Origin: Spirosoma fluviale
GTDB lineage: Bacteria > Bacteroidota > Bacteroidia > Cytophagales > Spirosomataceae
Assembly (NCBI GenBank): GCA_945906915.1
Contig: CAMDSI010000049.1
Coordinates: forward strand, 1-12,247
Direction of reading: 5' to 3'
Length of the DNA: 12,247 nt
Part shown: piece after piece, positions 1 through 5,733 of the stretch
Layout: each line of letters opens with the position of its first letter
How positions within the stretch are numbered: the stretch's first letter is position 1
The notes under the pieces: model-generated
Databases searched by the model: none
What the model saw: only the letters and a program-made list of their open reading frames with translations
What the model was told of the DNA's origin: nothing
Program-made: the position numbers and the translations under genes

Positions 1-899
1 GGAAGTGGTAAGTCACGTGAGTTTACACGAACCACGGGCGCATCTAAATAATCAAATGCCCAACGCTGTAAGTGGTACGCAATTTCAGATGAAATCGCAG
101 ATAAAGGATTCGCTTCCTCCACTACAACACAACGATTTGTTTTCTTAACAGATTCAACCACTGTGATATAATCAATCGGACGAACCGAACGTAAATCAAT
201 TACTTCGCAAGAGATTCCTTGTTTCTCTAATTCCTCTACTGCAGGCATCACCACACGAGAAAGCATTTTACCAAAGGTAACAATCGTTACCGTAGAACCT
301 GGCTTCACGATATTTGCCTTACCAATAGGGATTAAGTATTCTCCATCTGGTACTAAACCTTTGTCCCCATACATCACCTCAGATTCCATAAAGATCACCG
401 GATCGTTATCACGAATCGCTGATTTAAGTAAACCTTTCGCATCTGCTGGATTCGAAGGAACCACCACTTTTAAACCGGGTGTGTTCGCAAACCAGTTCTC
501 GAAGTTAGACGAGTGTTGAGATGATAATTGACCTGCATTTCCCGTAGGACCACGGAAGACGATAGGGCAAAAATATTGTCCACCGGACATAGACATCAAT
601 TTAGATGCTGAGTTGATAATTTGATCAATCGCAACTAAAGAGAAGTTGAAAGTCATAAATTCTACAATGGGACGAAGACCATTTGCTGATGCGCCTACGG
701 CAATACCACCAAAACCTAATTCAGCAATCGGCGTATCAATTACGCGCTCAGGACCGAATTCGTCTAACATTCCTTGCGAAACTTTGTAGGCACCGTTGTA
801 TTCTGCCACTTCTTCACCCATTAAAAAAACGGATGCATCACGTCGCATTTCCTCATTCATCGCCTCACGTAAGGCTTCTCTATACTGAATCTCTCTCAT
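1..899 (-). CDS. pdhB: Pyruvate dehydrogenase E1 component, beta subunit (3' end cut by window edge)
   Basis: The frame is open from an ATG at 899 to the window edge, giving 299 residues of a family that usually has about 325, so only roughly 25 C-terminal residues are missing. With E1 alpha and thiamine diphosphate, E1 beta decarboxylates pyruvate and acetylates the lipoyl groups of E2 in the cytoplasmic pyruvate dehydrogenase complex. The protein begins MREIQYREALREAMNEEM. It shows the E1-beta signature IAELGFGGIAVGAS (residues 58-71), whose E60 is the glutamate expected to activate the thiamine cofactor. GPTGNAGQLSSQHS (117-130) contains the conserved active-site histidine H129, and VVVEEANPLSAI near the visible end marks the C-terminal transketolase domain. 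A branched-chain 2-oxoacid dehydrogenase beta subunit is the main alternative, but the N-terminal pattern favours pyruvate. It is divergent from aroB, and its E1 alpha partner is not in the window. Confidence 0.93.
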   Translation of the reverse strand, partial: MREIQYREALREAMNEEMRRDASVFLMGEEVAEYNGAYKVSQGMLDEFGPERVIDTPIAELGFGGIAVGASANGLRPIVEFMTFNFSLVAIDQIINSASKLMSMSGGQYFCPIVFRGPTGNAGQLSSQHSSNFENWFANTPGLKVVVPSNPADAKGLLKSAIRDNDPVIFMESEVMYGDKGLVPDGEYLIPIGKANIVKPGSTVTIVTFGKMLSRVVMPAVEELEKQGISCEVIDLRSVRPIDYITVVESVKKTNRCVVVEEANPLSAISSEIAYHLQRWAFDYLDAPVVRVNSRDLPL

Positions 900-934
900 A
901 AAAAATGTAAATCTTGTGGGATTAACAAGCTTCA

Positions 935-968
935 CAAAATTAGGCAAAAAATAGTCCATTTTCACAAA
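935..968 (-). promoter_or_regulatory. Bacteroidota-type promoter for pdhB
   Basis: On the minus strand, TTTG (complement of 965-968) is followed after 22 nt by TAATTTTG (complement of 935-942). This fits the Bacteroidota vegetative promoter pattern of TTTG, about 19-21 nt, then TAnnTTTG; the spacer is slightly long. Transcription would begin near 928 and leave a leader of about 28 nt before the ATG at 899. This is motif matching only; no transcript start is known. Confidence 0.5.
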
Positions 969-975
969 ATCATGG

Positions 976-983
976 TAATTTTG
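976..983 (+). promoter_or_regulatory. -7 type promoter box for aroB
   Basis: TAATTTTG matches the Bacteroidota -7 consensus TAnnTTTG and lies 26 nt before the aroB ATG, so the leader would be about 20 nt. No good TTTG element stands 19-21 nt upstream, which makes this promoter weaker on paper than the opposing pdhB promoter using the same box sequence. The two promoters are back to back within about 50 bp. Confidence 0.4.
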
Positions 984-1009
984 AGGAAGCCATTGAAGAA
1001 AAAAATCCT

Positions 1010-2038
1010 ATGTCAGTCGAAATCGCTTCTATTTCAAAATCTTTGCCTGCTTTTTTAAGCCAAAATTCCTATTTGCAAATAGCGGTTTTAGTCGACGAGC
1101 AAACTTCGAAGCATTGCCTTCCCCTAATTCAAGCATATCTACCTTCCGGATTTATCAAGATTCAGATAAAATCAGGGGAGAATAATAAGCATTTGGGCAC
1201 TTGTGAAAAGGTGTGGGAAGCGATGACGAAGGCAAATATGGATCGCCATGGCCTTTTGATTAATCTGGGCGGCGGGGTGATTGGGGATTTGGGCGGGTTT
1301 TGTGCGTCCACTTATAAGAGAGGAATTGATTTTATTCAGGTGCCTACCACGCTTTTGGCTCAAGTGGATGCGAGTGTAGGAGGGAAATTAGGCGTAGATT
1401 TTCAAGGCTTAAAGAACCATATTGGGGTATTTAATCTTCCCAAAACCGTTTTAATCGATCCCGATTTCATTCAAACTTTAGCCCCAGCACAAAAGCTCTC
1501 CGGCTACGCGGAAATCATCAAGCATTGCCTAATTCGCGATGCGGAGAAATGGGAGCAAATTAGTCATACCGATTTTGCACAGGTTGACTTTGCGGGACTA
1601 ATTGAGCATTCTGTCGAAATCAAGAAAGCCGTAGTGGCAGAGGATCCGACCGAAAAGGGATTACGTAAAATATTAAATTGGGGGCATACTTTAGGGCATG
1701 CCGTAGAAACATTCTTATTAGATCAAGGCAAGCGCAAGATTTTACATGGAGAAGCAATCGCGGTCGGAATGATTATGGAAGCTTTCCTGGCTTTTCAACG
1801 CGGATTAATTAGCGCTGATGAATTAGAGGATATCGAAGTGTATTTGTTTGAGACTTATGGGAAAGTAACTTTGAAGGCTTCGGAGATTCCTGCCATCATT
1901 GCTTTGACACTTCAAGATAAAAAGAACAAAGGTGGGGAAGTGAGATTCTCCTTGTTAACAGGTATTGGGGATTGTGGCTACGATATTCCGGTTAGTAAAT
2001 CGGAGATGAGAAAGGCGATAGAATTCTATATCGGCTAA
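1010..2038 (+). CDS. aroB: 3-dehydroquinate synthase
   Basis: This 342-aa protein has the usual length for AroB, the NAD- and metal-dependent enzyme that cyclises DAHP to 3-dehydroquinate in the second step of the shikimate pathway. The glycine-rich NAD-binding stretch GGGVIGDLGG sits at residues 87-96, and the PTTLLAQVDASVGGK block at 112-126. The metal ligands are readable as E168 (in GYAEIIKH), H226 (in NWGHTLGH) and H246 (in LHGEAIAVGM). R219 and N223 stand in the spacing expected relative to H226. The ATG at 1010 follows a TAATTTTG box by 26 nt, with no clear Shine-Dalgarno sequence. The gene is alone on its strand and converges on gatC with only 12 bp between stop codons. The next shikimate enzyme seen, the aroG fusion, lies 3.7 kb away in another transcription unit. 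Confidence 0.96.
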   Translation: MSVEIASISKSLPAFLSQNSYLQIAVLVDEQTSKHCLPLIQAYLPSGFIKIQIKSGENNKHLGTCEKVWEAMTKANMDRHGLLINLGGGVIGDLGGFCASTYKRGIDFIQVPTTLLAQVDASVGGKLGVDFQGLKNHIGVFNLPKTVLIDPDFIQTLAPAQKLSGYAEIIKHCLIRDAEKWEQISHTDFAQVDFAGLIEHSVEIKKAVVAEDPTEKGLRKILNWGHTLGHAVETFLLDQGKRKILHGEAIAVGMIMEAFLAFQRGLISADELEDIEVYLFETYGKVTLKASEIPAIIALTLQDKKNKGGEVRFSLLTGIGDCGYDIPVSKSEMRKAIEFYIG

Positions 2039-2050
2039 TTATTCCATTAC

Positions 2051-2338
2051 TTACTCAATCACTTGCGGCACTTTGAAATAGGTCTCATTCGTATCTGGAC
2101 CTAATGCTAGTGCTTTTGAACGATCTAAGGTAATTTTTGCTTCATCTTCTCTGAAGTTATTCAAGGCTGAAGTCATGTGTACTAAAGGTTCCACAGCAGA
2201 CGTATCCACTGAGTTCAATGCCTCCATCCAAACTAACACTTTGTTAATGGAATCTTGCATCTGCTCTATTTGTGATTCAGCGATGTCTAATCTGGCTAAA
2301 TGCGCCACTTTCTTGACATCCTCTTGACTAACCTTCAT
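2051..2338 (-). CDS. gatC: Asp-tRNA(Asn)/Glu-tRNA(Gln) amidotransferase subunit C
   Basis: This 95-aa protein matches the small GatC subunit in length and pattern. It has the N-terminal VSQEDVKKVAHLARLDI helix, the central acidic and hydrophobic helix ending in LNSVDTSAVEPLVHMTS, and the typical FREDEA then LGPDTNETYFKVPQVIE end. GatC wraps around GatA and steadies the GatCAB complex that converts misacylated Glu-tRNA(Gln) or Asp-tRNA(Asn) into Gln-tRNA or Asn-tRNA. Its start at 2338 overlaps the end of the upstream 60-aa gene by 11 nt, which suggests translational coupling. It is the last gene of the ridA-gltX cluster. Neither gatA nor gatB is in the window; they often lie elsewhere in the genome. 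Confidence 0.93.
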   Translation of the reverse strand: MKVSQEDVKKVAHLARLDIAESQIEQMQDSINKVLVWMEALNSVDTSAVEPLVHMTSALNNFREDEAKITLDRSKALALGPDTNETYFKVPQVIE

Positions 2339-2510
2339 TTTCTTTTGGCTTTAATTTTTTATCCTCAGGCATATGCTTGTCCAAAAATTCATTCAATCGA
2401 TCGCGATCGAGGCTGGAGGTGATTTGGCCTAATGAATCAATATTCATCTCAAAGCCCGCTAATTCCGGATGCACTTTAGGCAATTCCTTCTTTTTCTCCT
2501 TCTTCGCCAT
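2328..2510 (-). CDS. Small conserved-looking protein of unknown function, between gltX and gatC
   Basis: A 60-residue protein starts at an ATG 8 nt after gltX and overlaps gatC by 11 nt. I do not recognise a named domain. It has a lysine-rich start (MAKKEKKKELPKVHPEL), a middle of GFEMNIDSLGQITSSL followed by DRDRLNEFLDKHMPEDKK, and a charged tail. There is no signal peptide, membrane segment or cysteine, so it should be a small cytoplasmic protein. The middle resembles, from memory, short hypothetical proteins common in Bacteroidota, but I cannot verify this. The tight packing between a Glu-tRNA synthetase gene and a transamidosome subunit argues that it is real and translated. A role near tRNA charging would be guesswork. 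The basic start might suggest RNA or ribosome contact, which is inference only. Confidence 0.75.
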   Translation of the reverse strand: MAKKEKKKELPKVHPELAGFEMNIDSLGQITSSLDRDRLNEFLDKHMPEDKKLKPKENEG

Positions 2511-2518
2511 GTTCTATT

Positions 2519-4021
2519 TTATACGGTGGGAAATTTAGTTAAAGCTAATGTCAATCGCTCGATCACCTCCGATTTTCCCCATAATTGCATGGAAATCATT
2601 AAATCTGGACCTGCTCCATTGCCACTTAGCGCCACGCGCAAAATTTGCATCACCTTACCCATTTTTATTCCATTCGTTTCTAAAACGTCATGAATGGCCT
2701 GCTTAATGTTTTCTGGCTCCCAAGCATTCACCGCTGGTAAAGCCTGTAAAATAAATTTTAATCCACTGGCTGCATCCGCATTCCATTTAGAAGCTAAAAC
2801 AGCCTCTTCGTAAACCGCTGGGTATGATTGAAATTCAGCCACCTTAGCCGCTAATTCTTGCGGAAAAGTGATGCGATCTAAAAACAAGTGAACAAAAGAA
2901 AGTCCTTGATCAGCTGGTAAAGAAGGTAAATAATCCTTCGCCAAAGCCACCGGATCCTGTAGTTTTAAATATTGCTCATTAAACCATTGAGCTTTTTTCA
3001 CATCGAATTTAGCCCCGGCTTTATTAATACGCTCTAAAGAGAAGGCCTCAGCTAATTCTGTCAAGCTAAACATCTCTTGTTCCGTACCTGGATTCCAACC
3101 TAAAAAGGCTAAGAAATTCAAGGTAGCTTCCTTCAAATAGCCTTCTTGTTTAAATCCTTTCGAAACCACACCCGTCGCTGGATCTGTCCATTCCATCGGG
3201 AAAACCGGGAAACCACCTAAATCTGCATCACGCTTCGATAATTTACCATTGCCTTCTGGCTTTAATAAAAGAGGCAAATGCGCGAACTGAGGTGCTTTCC
3301 AACCAAAAGCCTGGTATAATAAAATATGTAATGGCGCCGAAGGCAACCATTCCTCCCCACGAATCACGTGGGTAATTTCCATAATGTGATCATCCACCAC
3401 ATTCGCTAAATGGTAGGTGGGCATTCCGTCGGATTTCATCAACACTTTGTCGTCAATGCTAGAAGTGTGCACATGTACCCAATTGCGGATGCTGTCTTGG
3501 AAGCGAACCTCGCCTTTCGCTGGAACTTTCAAGCGAATGACATAGGGCGTTCCGTCAGCGATTAATTGATCCACTTCGGCCTGGGCTAAAGCGATCGAGT
3601 TTTTTAGCTTAACACGCGTTAAAGAATTGTATTGAAAAGCAGAACCTTGGCTTTCAAAACTAGTACGCATCGCGTCTAAATCTTCCGACGTATCAAAGGC
3701 GTAATAAGCTTTTCCTTCTGCTAATAATTGATCTGCATAGGCTTTGTATAGTACTTTGCGTTCGCTTTGGCGGTAAGGCTCATGTGGGCCACCTACGCCT
3801 ACCCCTTCATCTGGGCTGATACCTAACCAAGCTAGACTATCAATAATATATTGCTCCGCACCGGGCACAAAGCGCGCCTGATCGGTATCTTCGATTCGTA
3901 ACAAAAATTTACCACCCATTTTACGGGCAAACAGGTAATTATATAAAGCGGTTCTTACCCCTCCAATGTGGAGCGCTCCCGTAGGACTGGGTGCAAATCG
4001 AACACGTACTGAATTAGACAT
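2519..4021 (-). CDS. gltX: Glutamate--tRNA ligase
   Basis: This 500-aa protein is a class I Glu-tRNA synthetase, which attaches glutamate to tRNA(Glu) in the cytoplasm. The catalytic Rossmann fold begins at once with RVRFAPSPTGALHIGG, the HIGH-like motif being H18-I-G-G21. RIEDTDQAR follows at 42-50, and the KMSKS-like loop is K260-L-S-K-R264. The helical anticodon-binding domain fills the C-terminal third, with KAGAKFDVKKAQWFNEQYL at its start and GIKMGKVMQILRVALSG near the end. The length is normal. ridA lies 6 nt upstream and a 60-aa gene 8 nt downstream, followed by gatC. With a GatCAB enzyme in the cell, GltX could be non-discriminating and also charge tRNA(Gln), but this cannot be decided by eye. 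GlnRS is unlikely given the bacterial GluRS-type C-terminal domain. Confidence 0.96.
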   Translation of the reverse strand: MSNSVRVRFAPSPTGALHIGGVRTALYNYLFARKMGGKFLLRIEDTDQARFVPGAEQYIIDSLAWLGISPDEGVGVGGPHEPYRQSERKVLYKAYADQLLAEGKAYYAFDTSEDLDAMRTSFESQGSAFQYNSLTRVKLKNSIALAQAEVDQLIADGTPYVIRLKVPAKGEVRFQDSIRNWVHVHTSSIDDKVLMKSDGMPTYHLANVVDDHIMEITHVIRGEEWLPSAPLHILLYQAFGWKAPQFAHLPLLLKPEGNGKLSKRDADLGGFPVFPMEWTDPATGVVSKGFKQEGYLKEATLNFLAFLGWNPGTEQEMFSLTELAEAFSLERINKAGAKFDVKKAQWFNEQYLKLQDPVALAKDYLPSLPADQGLSFVHLFLDRITFPQELAAKVAEFQSYPAVYEEAVLASKWNADAASGLKFILQALPAVNAWEPENIKQAIHDVLETNGIKMGKVMQILRVALSGNGAGPDLMISMQLWGKSEVIERLTLALTKFPTV

Positions 4022-4027
4022 TTTATC

Positions 4028-4399
4028 TTATTTATAGGCAATACAGGAAATTTCAACGCGCACATCTTTAGGCAGGCGAGCGACCTCCACGGTTTCCCTA
4101 GCTGGAGGATTTGAGACAAAATAACGACCGTAAACTTCATTTATTTGGCTGAAATGATTCATATCCTTCACGAAAATGGAACATTTCACTACCTGATCAA
4201 AACTATACCCAGCCGCCGTCAATATATGTTGCAAATTCAACATCACCTGATTCGTCTCCTCTTCAATGGTTCCACCTGCTTCAAAAACGGATAAAGCAAT
4301 CTGTCCGGACACATAAAGGGTGTTATTTACTTCAACTGCCTGAGAATAAGGACCGATCGGAGCGGGTGCTTCAGGGGATAAAATTATTTTTTTTGTCAT
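4028..4399 (-). CDS. ridA: RidA family enamine/imine deaminase (Rid/YjgF/UK114)
   Basis: This 123-aa protein has the normal RidA size. RidA trimers hydrolyse reactive 2-aminoacrylate and related enamines released by PLP enzymes, so protecting PLP-dependent metabolism. Family marks are APAPIGPYSQAV (11-22, with Y18), LYVSGQIAL (28-36, with S31), and PPARETVEVARLPKDVRVEI (98-117). R101 matches the arginine that binds the substrate carboxylate, and E116 the glutamate that positions water. It is about four residues shorter than E. coli RidA in the loop after SGQI. It looks like the first gene of the minus-strand cluster with gltX, the 60-aa gene and gatC. A TAACTTG sequence about 15-20 nt upstream is only a weak match to the -7 box. 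An archetypal RidA role is likely, though paralogues with other imine substrates exist. Confidence 0.92.
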   Translation of the reverse strand: MTKKIILSPEAPAPIGPYSQAVEVNNTLYVSGQIALSVFEAGGTIEEETNQVMLNLQHILTAAGYSFDQVVKCSIFVKDMNHFSQINEVYGRYFVSNPPARETVEVARLPKDVRVEISCIAYK

Positions 4400-4473
4400 A
4401 CCTTTGAAATGAAATGCAAGTTACCAAAATTTGAGCTAATCATCGAAATCCTGGCTTGCTTTGTTTGAAAATC

Positions 4474-5361
4474 ATGCTGAAACGAATTTACTCTAACAAG
4501 GGTGTCTTTTTCATGTTGCTTTCCTCTCTTTGCTTCGCAATCATGTCCGCGATCGCGAAAGAAATGAGCCACACGTTTAACTCCATTCAGCTCGTATTTT
4601 TCCGCAGTGCCGTAGGTTTACCTTTTCTATTTTTTAGTCTCTACCGCAAGCCCGCCATCCAAGTAGGCGGCAAGCTCTATTTCATCATTTTGCGCGGCCT
4701 ATTGGGCGCATTCACCCTGTATTGCCTCTTTTTTACCCTAGAGCATTTAGGTTTATCCTTAACAAACACCTACGGGCAGGCCTTCCCGCTCTTTATCGCG
4801 GTCTTTAGTTTTTTCTTATTGCCAAACGAAGGTTTATCCAGCAAACAGGTTTTATTTCTACTCATCGGCTTTTTCGGCATTTTATTGATTTTTCAGCCCG
4901 GAAGCAGCGGATCAATTTGGCACCATAGCACCGGTATTATTTATGCCATTGGAACCGCCCTAGGCTATTTAGCCATCAAAGAGGCCCAAAAATACTACGA
5001 TTCCCGCTGGGTCGTCATTTCATTCATGGGAGCTGGTTTAATTGCATCTACCATCTCTTTACTGACGGGAACTTTGGGTGGATTTGAAAATAGTTTTGTC
5101 ACCGGGGTTTGGGTGCAACCCTCCATCGCGGAATGGTTAGCGGCTCTAGTGATGGGACTATTGGCCTTAGGGGTTCAATACTACACCACCCAGGCGCTAC
5201 TGAATGAAAAAGCAAGTGTGGTAGGTGTCGTGGGAAATAGCGCCGTCATTTTCTCAATTATTATTGAGGTGATACTAGGACATGGCTTCCCGAATTTCAT
5301 TACGCTGATCGGTATGGGGCTGATTGTGTGGGCGGGATACGCGGTGAGTCGCCGCAGTTGA
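4474..5361 (+). CDS. EamA/DMT-superfamily permease
   Basis: This 295-aa inner-membrane protein has two EamA-like halves (about residues 10-140 and 150-290) and around ten hydrophobic helices, the standard plan of drug/metabolite transporters. Typical marks are the first helix with FFMLLSSLCFAIMSAIAKE, the FFRSAVGLPFLFFSLYRKP segment at the second helix, RGLLGAFTLYCLFFTLEHL, and the closing helix ending in LIVWAGYAVSRRS. Its substrate cannot be read from the sequence; related proteins export amino acids, metabolites or drugs. I chose the ATG at 4474 (MLKRIYSNKG), because the upstream TTG at 4456 adds six poorly supported residues and nothing favours it. The gene is divergent from ridA and converges on aroG. 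Its last codons carry TGAGTC sequence like the linkers of the downstream array, so the extreme C-terminus may be array-derived. Confidence 0.9.
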   Translation: MLKRIYSNKGVFFMLLSSLCFAIMSAIAKEMSHTFNSIQLVFFRSAVGLPFLFFSLYRKPAIQVGGKLYFIILRGLLGAFTLYCLFFTLEHLGLSLTNTYGQAFPLFIAVFSFFLLPNEGLSSKQVLFLLIGFFGILLIFQPGSSGSIWHHSTGIIYAIGTALGYLAIKEAQKYYDSRWVVISFMGAGLIASTISLLTGTLGGFENSFVTGVWVQPSIAEWLAALVMGLLALGVQYYTTQALLNEKASVVGVVGNSAVIFSIIIEVILGHGFPNFITLIGMGLIVWAGYAVSRRS

Positions 5362-5364
5362 GTC

Positions 5365-5508
5365 GTCGCGCTGAAAGCGCAAGTCGTCACTGCGTGACTT
5401 AGTCGCGACTTTGTCGCTTAGTCGTTTCTTCCTAACTTAGTCGACTTCGTCTTAGTCACGACTGCGTCGTTGAGTCGTCCTTCGGACTTAGTCGACTTCG
5501 TCCTTGTC
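5365..5508 (+). repeat. Left arm of the minihairpin array (TTAGTC orientation)
   Basis: Exact TTAGTC linkers start at 5399, 5418, 5437, 5452 and 5488, with variants at 5359 and 5471 (TGAGTC), 5380 (CAAGTC) and 5503 (CTTGTC). Loops on this strand are mostly TTC or TGC, with one TTT and one GAA. A 17-nt sequence holding the GAC-TTC-GTC unit is repeated exactly at 5435-5451 and 5486-5502. Some units here are shortened to 9 or 11 nt, so this arm is less regular than the right one. Confidence 0.8.
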
Positions 5509-5533
5509 CGTGTTCAAATTTCAAAATTTTTTT

Positions 5534-5733
5534 GACTAAATCGCGTAGCGATGACTAAGTCATGCAATGACGACTAAGCCGCTTGCGGCGACCTAATGAC
5601 TTTAAATAAAAATAGCCCCAGATGAACCAGGGCTATTTTACATTCTATTTATTTGACTAAGCGACGCAGTCGCGACTAAATCGCGTAGCGATGACTAAGT
5701 CACAAAGTGACGACTCTTTAATCGCTCCGCGAT
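5534..5733 (-). repeat. Right arm of the minihairpin array (GACTAA orientation), in two blocks
   Basis: Exact GACTAA linkers start at 5534, 5553 and 5572 (block one) and at 5655, 5674 and 5693 (block two). Variants are at 5590 and 5712. Each block begins with TTTGACTAA after a T-rich run. A 29-nt sequence, linker plus the ATCGC-GTA-GCGAT unit plus the next linker, is identical at 5534-5562 and 5674-5702, which points to block duplication. The last unit ends on the first base of the aroG stop codon. Block two is thus the immediate 3' flank of aroG, read as TTAGTC units in its own transcript. Confidence 0.8.
5609..5639. terminator. Bidirectional intrinsic terminator between the EamA gene and aroG
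   Basis: AAAATAGCCC (5609-5618) pairs perfectly with GGGCTATTTT (5630-5639) around an 11-nt loop. Runs of A on the left and T on the right supply a U-tract in both transcript directions. It lies 94 nt past the aroG stop and 248 nt past the transporter stop, between the two right-arm blocks. The array units on each side would therefore be carried at the 3' ends of both mRNAs. Confidence 0.8.

Larger units (their letters stand above)
5359..5733. repeat. Array of about 15 minihairpins joined by constant TTAGTC/GACTAA linkers
   Basis: This 371-bp gene-free stretch between converging genes is built from short palindromes of mostly 13 nt (5-bp stem, 3-nt loop). They are separated by a 6-nt linker, and most linkers start 19 nt apart. 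Left-arm units (linker TTAGTC) lie at 5368-5380, 5386-5398, 5405-5417, 5424-5436 (degenerate), 5443-5451, 5458-5470, 5477-5487 and 5494-5502. Right-arm units (linker GACTAA, the reverse complement) lie at 5540-5552, 5559-5571, 5578-5589, 5661-5673, 5680-5692, 5699-5711 and 5721-5733. Stem sequences differ between units (GTCAC, GCGAC, ACGAC, ATCGC, GTCAT, GCCGC) yet both sides change together. A plain AT-rich gap (about 5509-5533) divides the arms, and a terminator interrupts the right arm. Function is unknown; an intergenic REP-like or MITE-like family is one possibility. Confidence 0.85.

Noticed and set aside
683..901. Plus-strand reading frame of 72 codons
   Set aside because: It lies wholly antisense to the well-supported pdhB coding sequence and its product resembles nothing.
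4456..4473. TTG start giving six extra residues on the EamA protein
   Set aside because: The ATG at 4474 gives a normal positive N-terminus just before the first helix, and no ribosome-binding sequence supports the TTG.
5359..5733. CRISPR array
   Set aside because: The constant part is only 6 nt, the intervening parts are 9-13 nt palindromes rather than unique spacers, the two halves are in opposite orientation, and no cas gene is present.
5359..5733. Protein-coding or tRNA content in the array
   Set aside because: The linkers place stop codons in every frame, and no cloverleaf or tRNA loop motif is visible.
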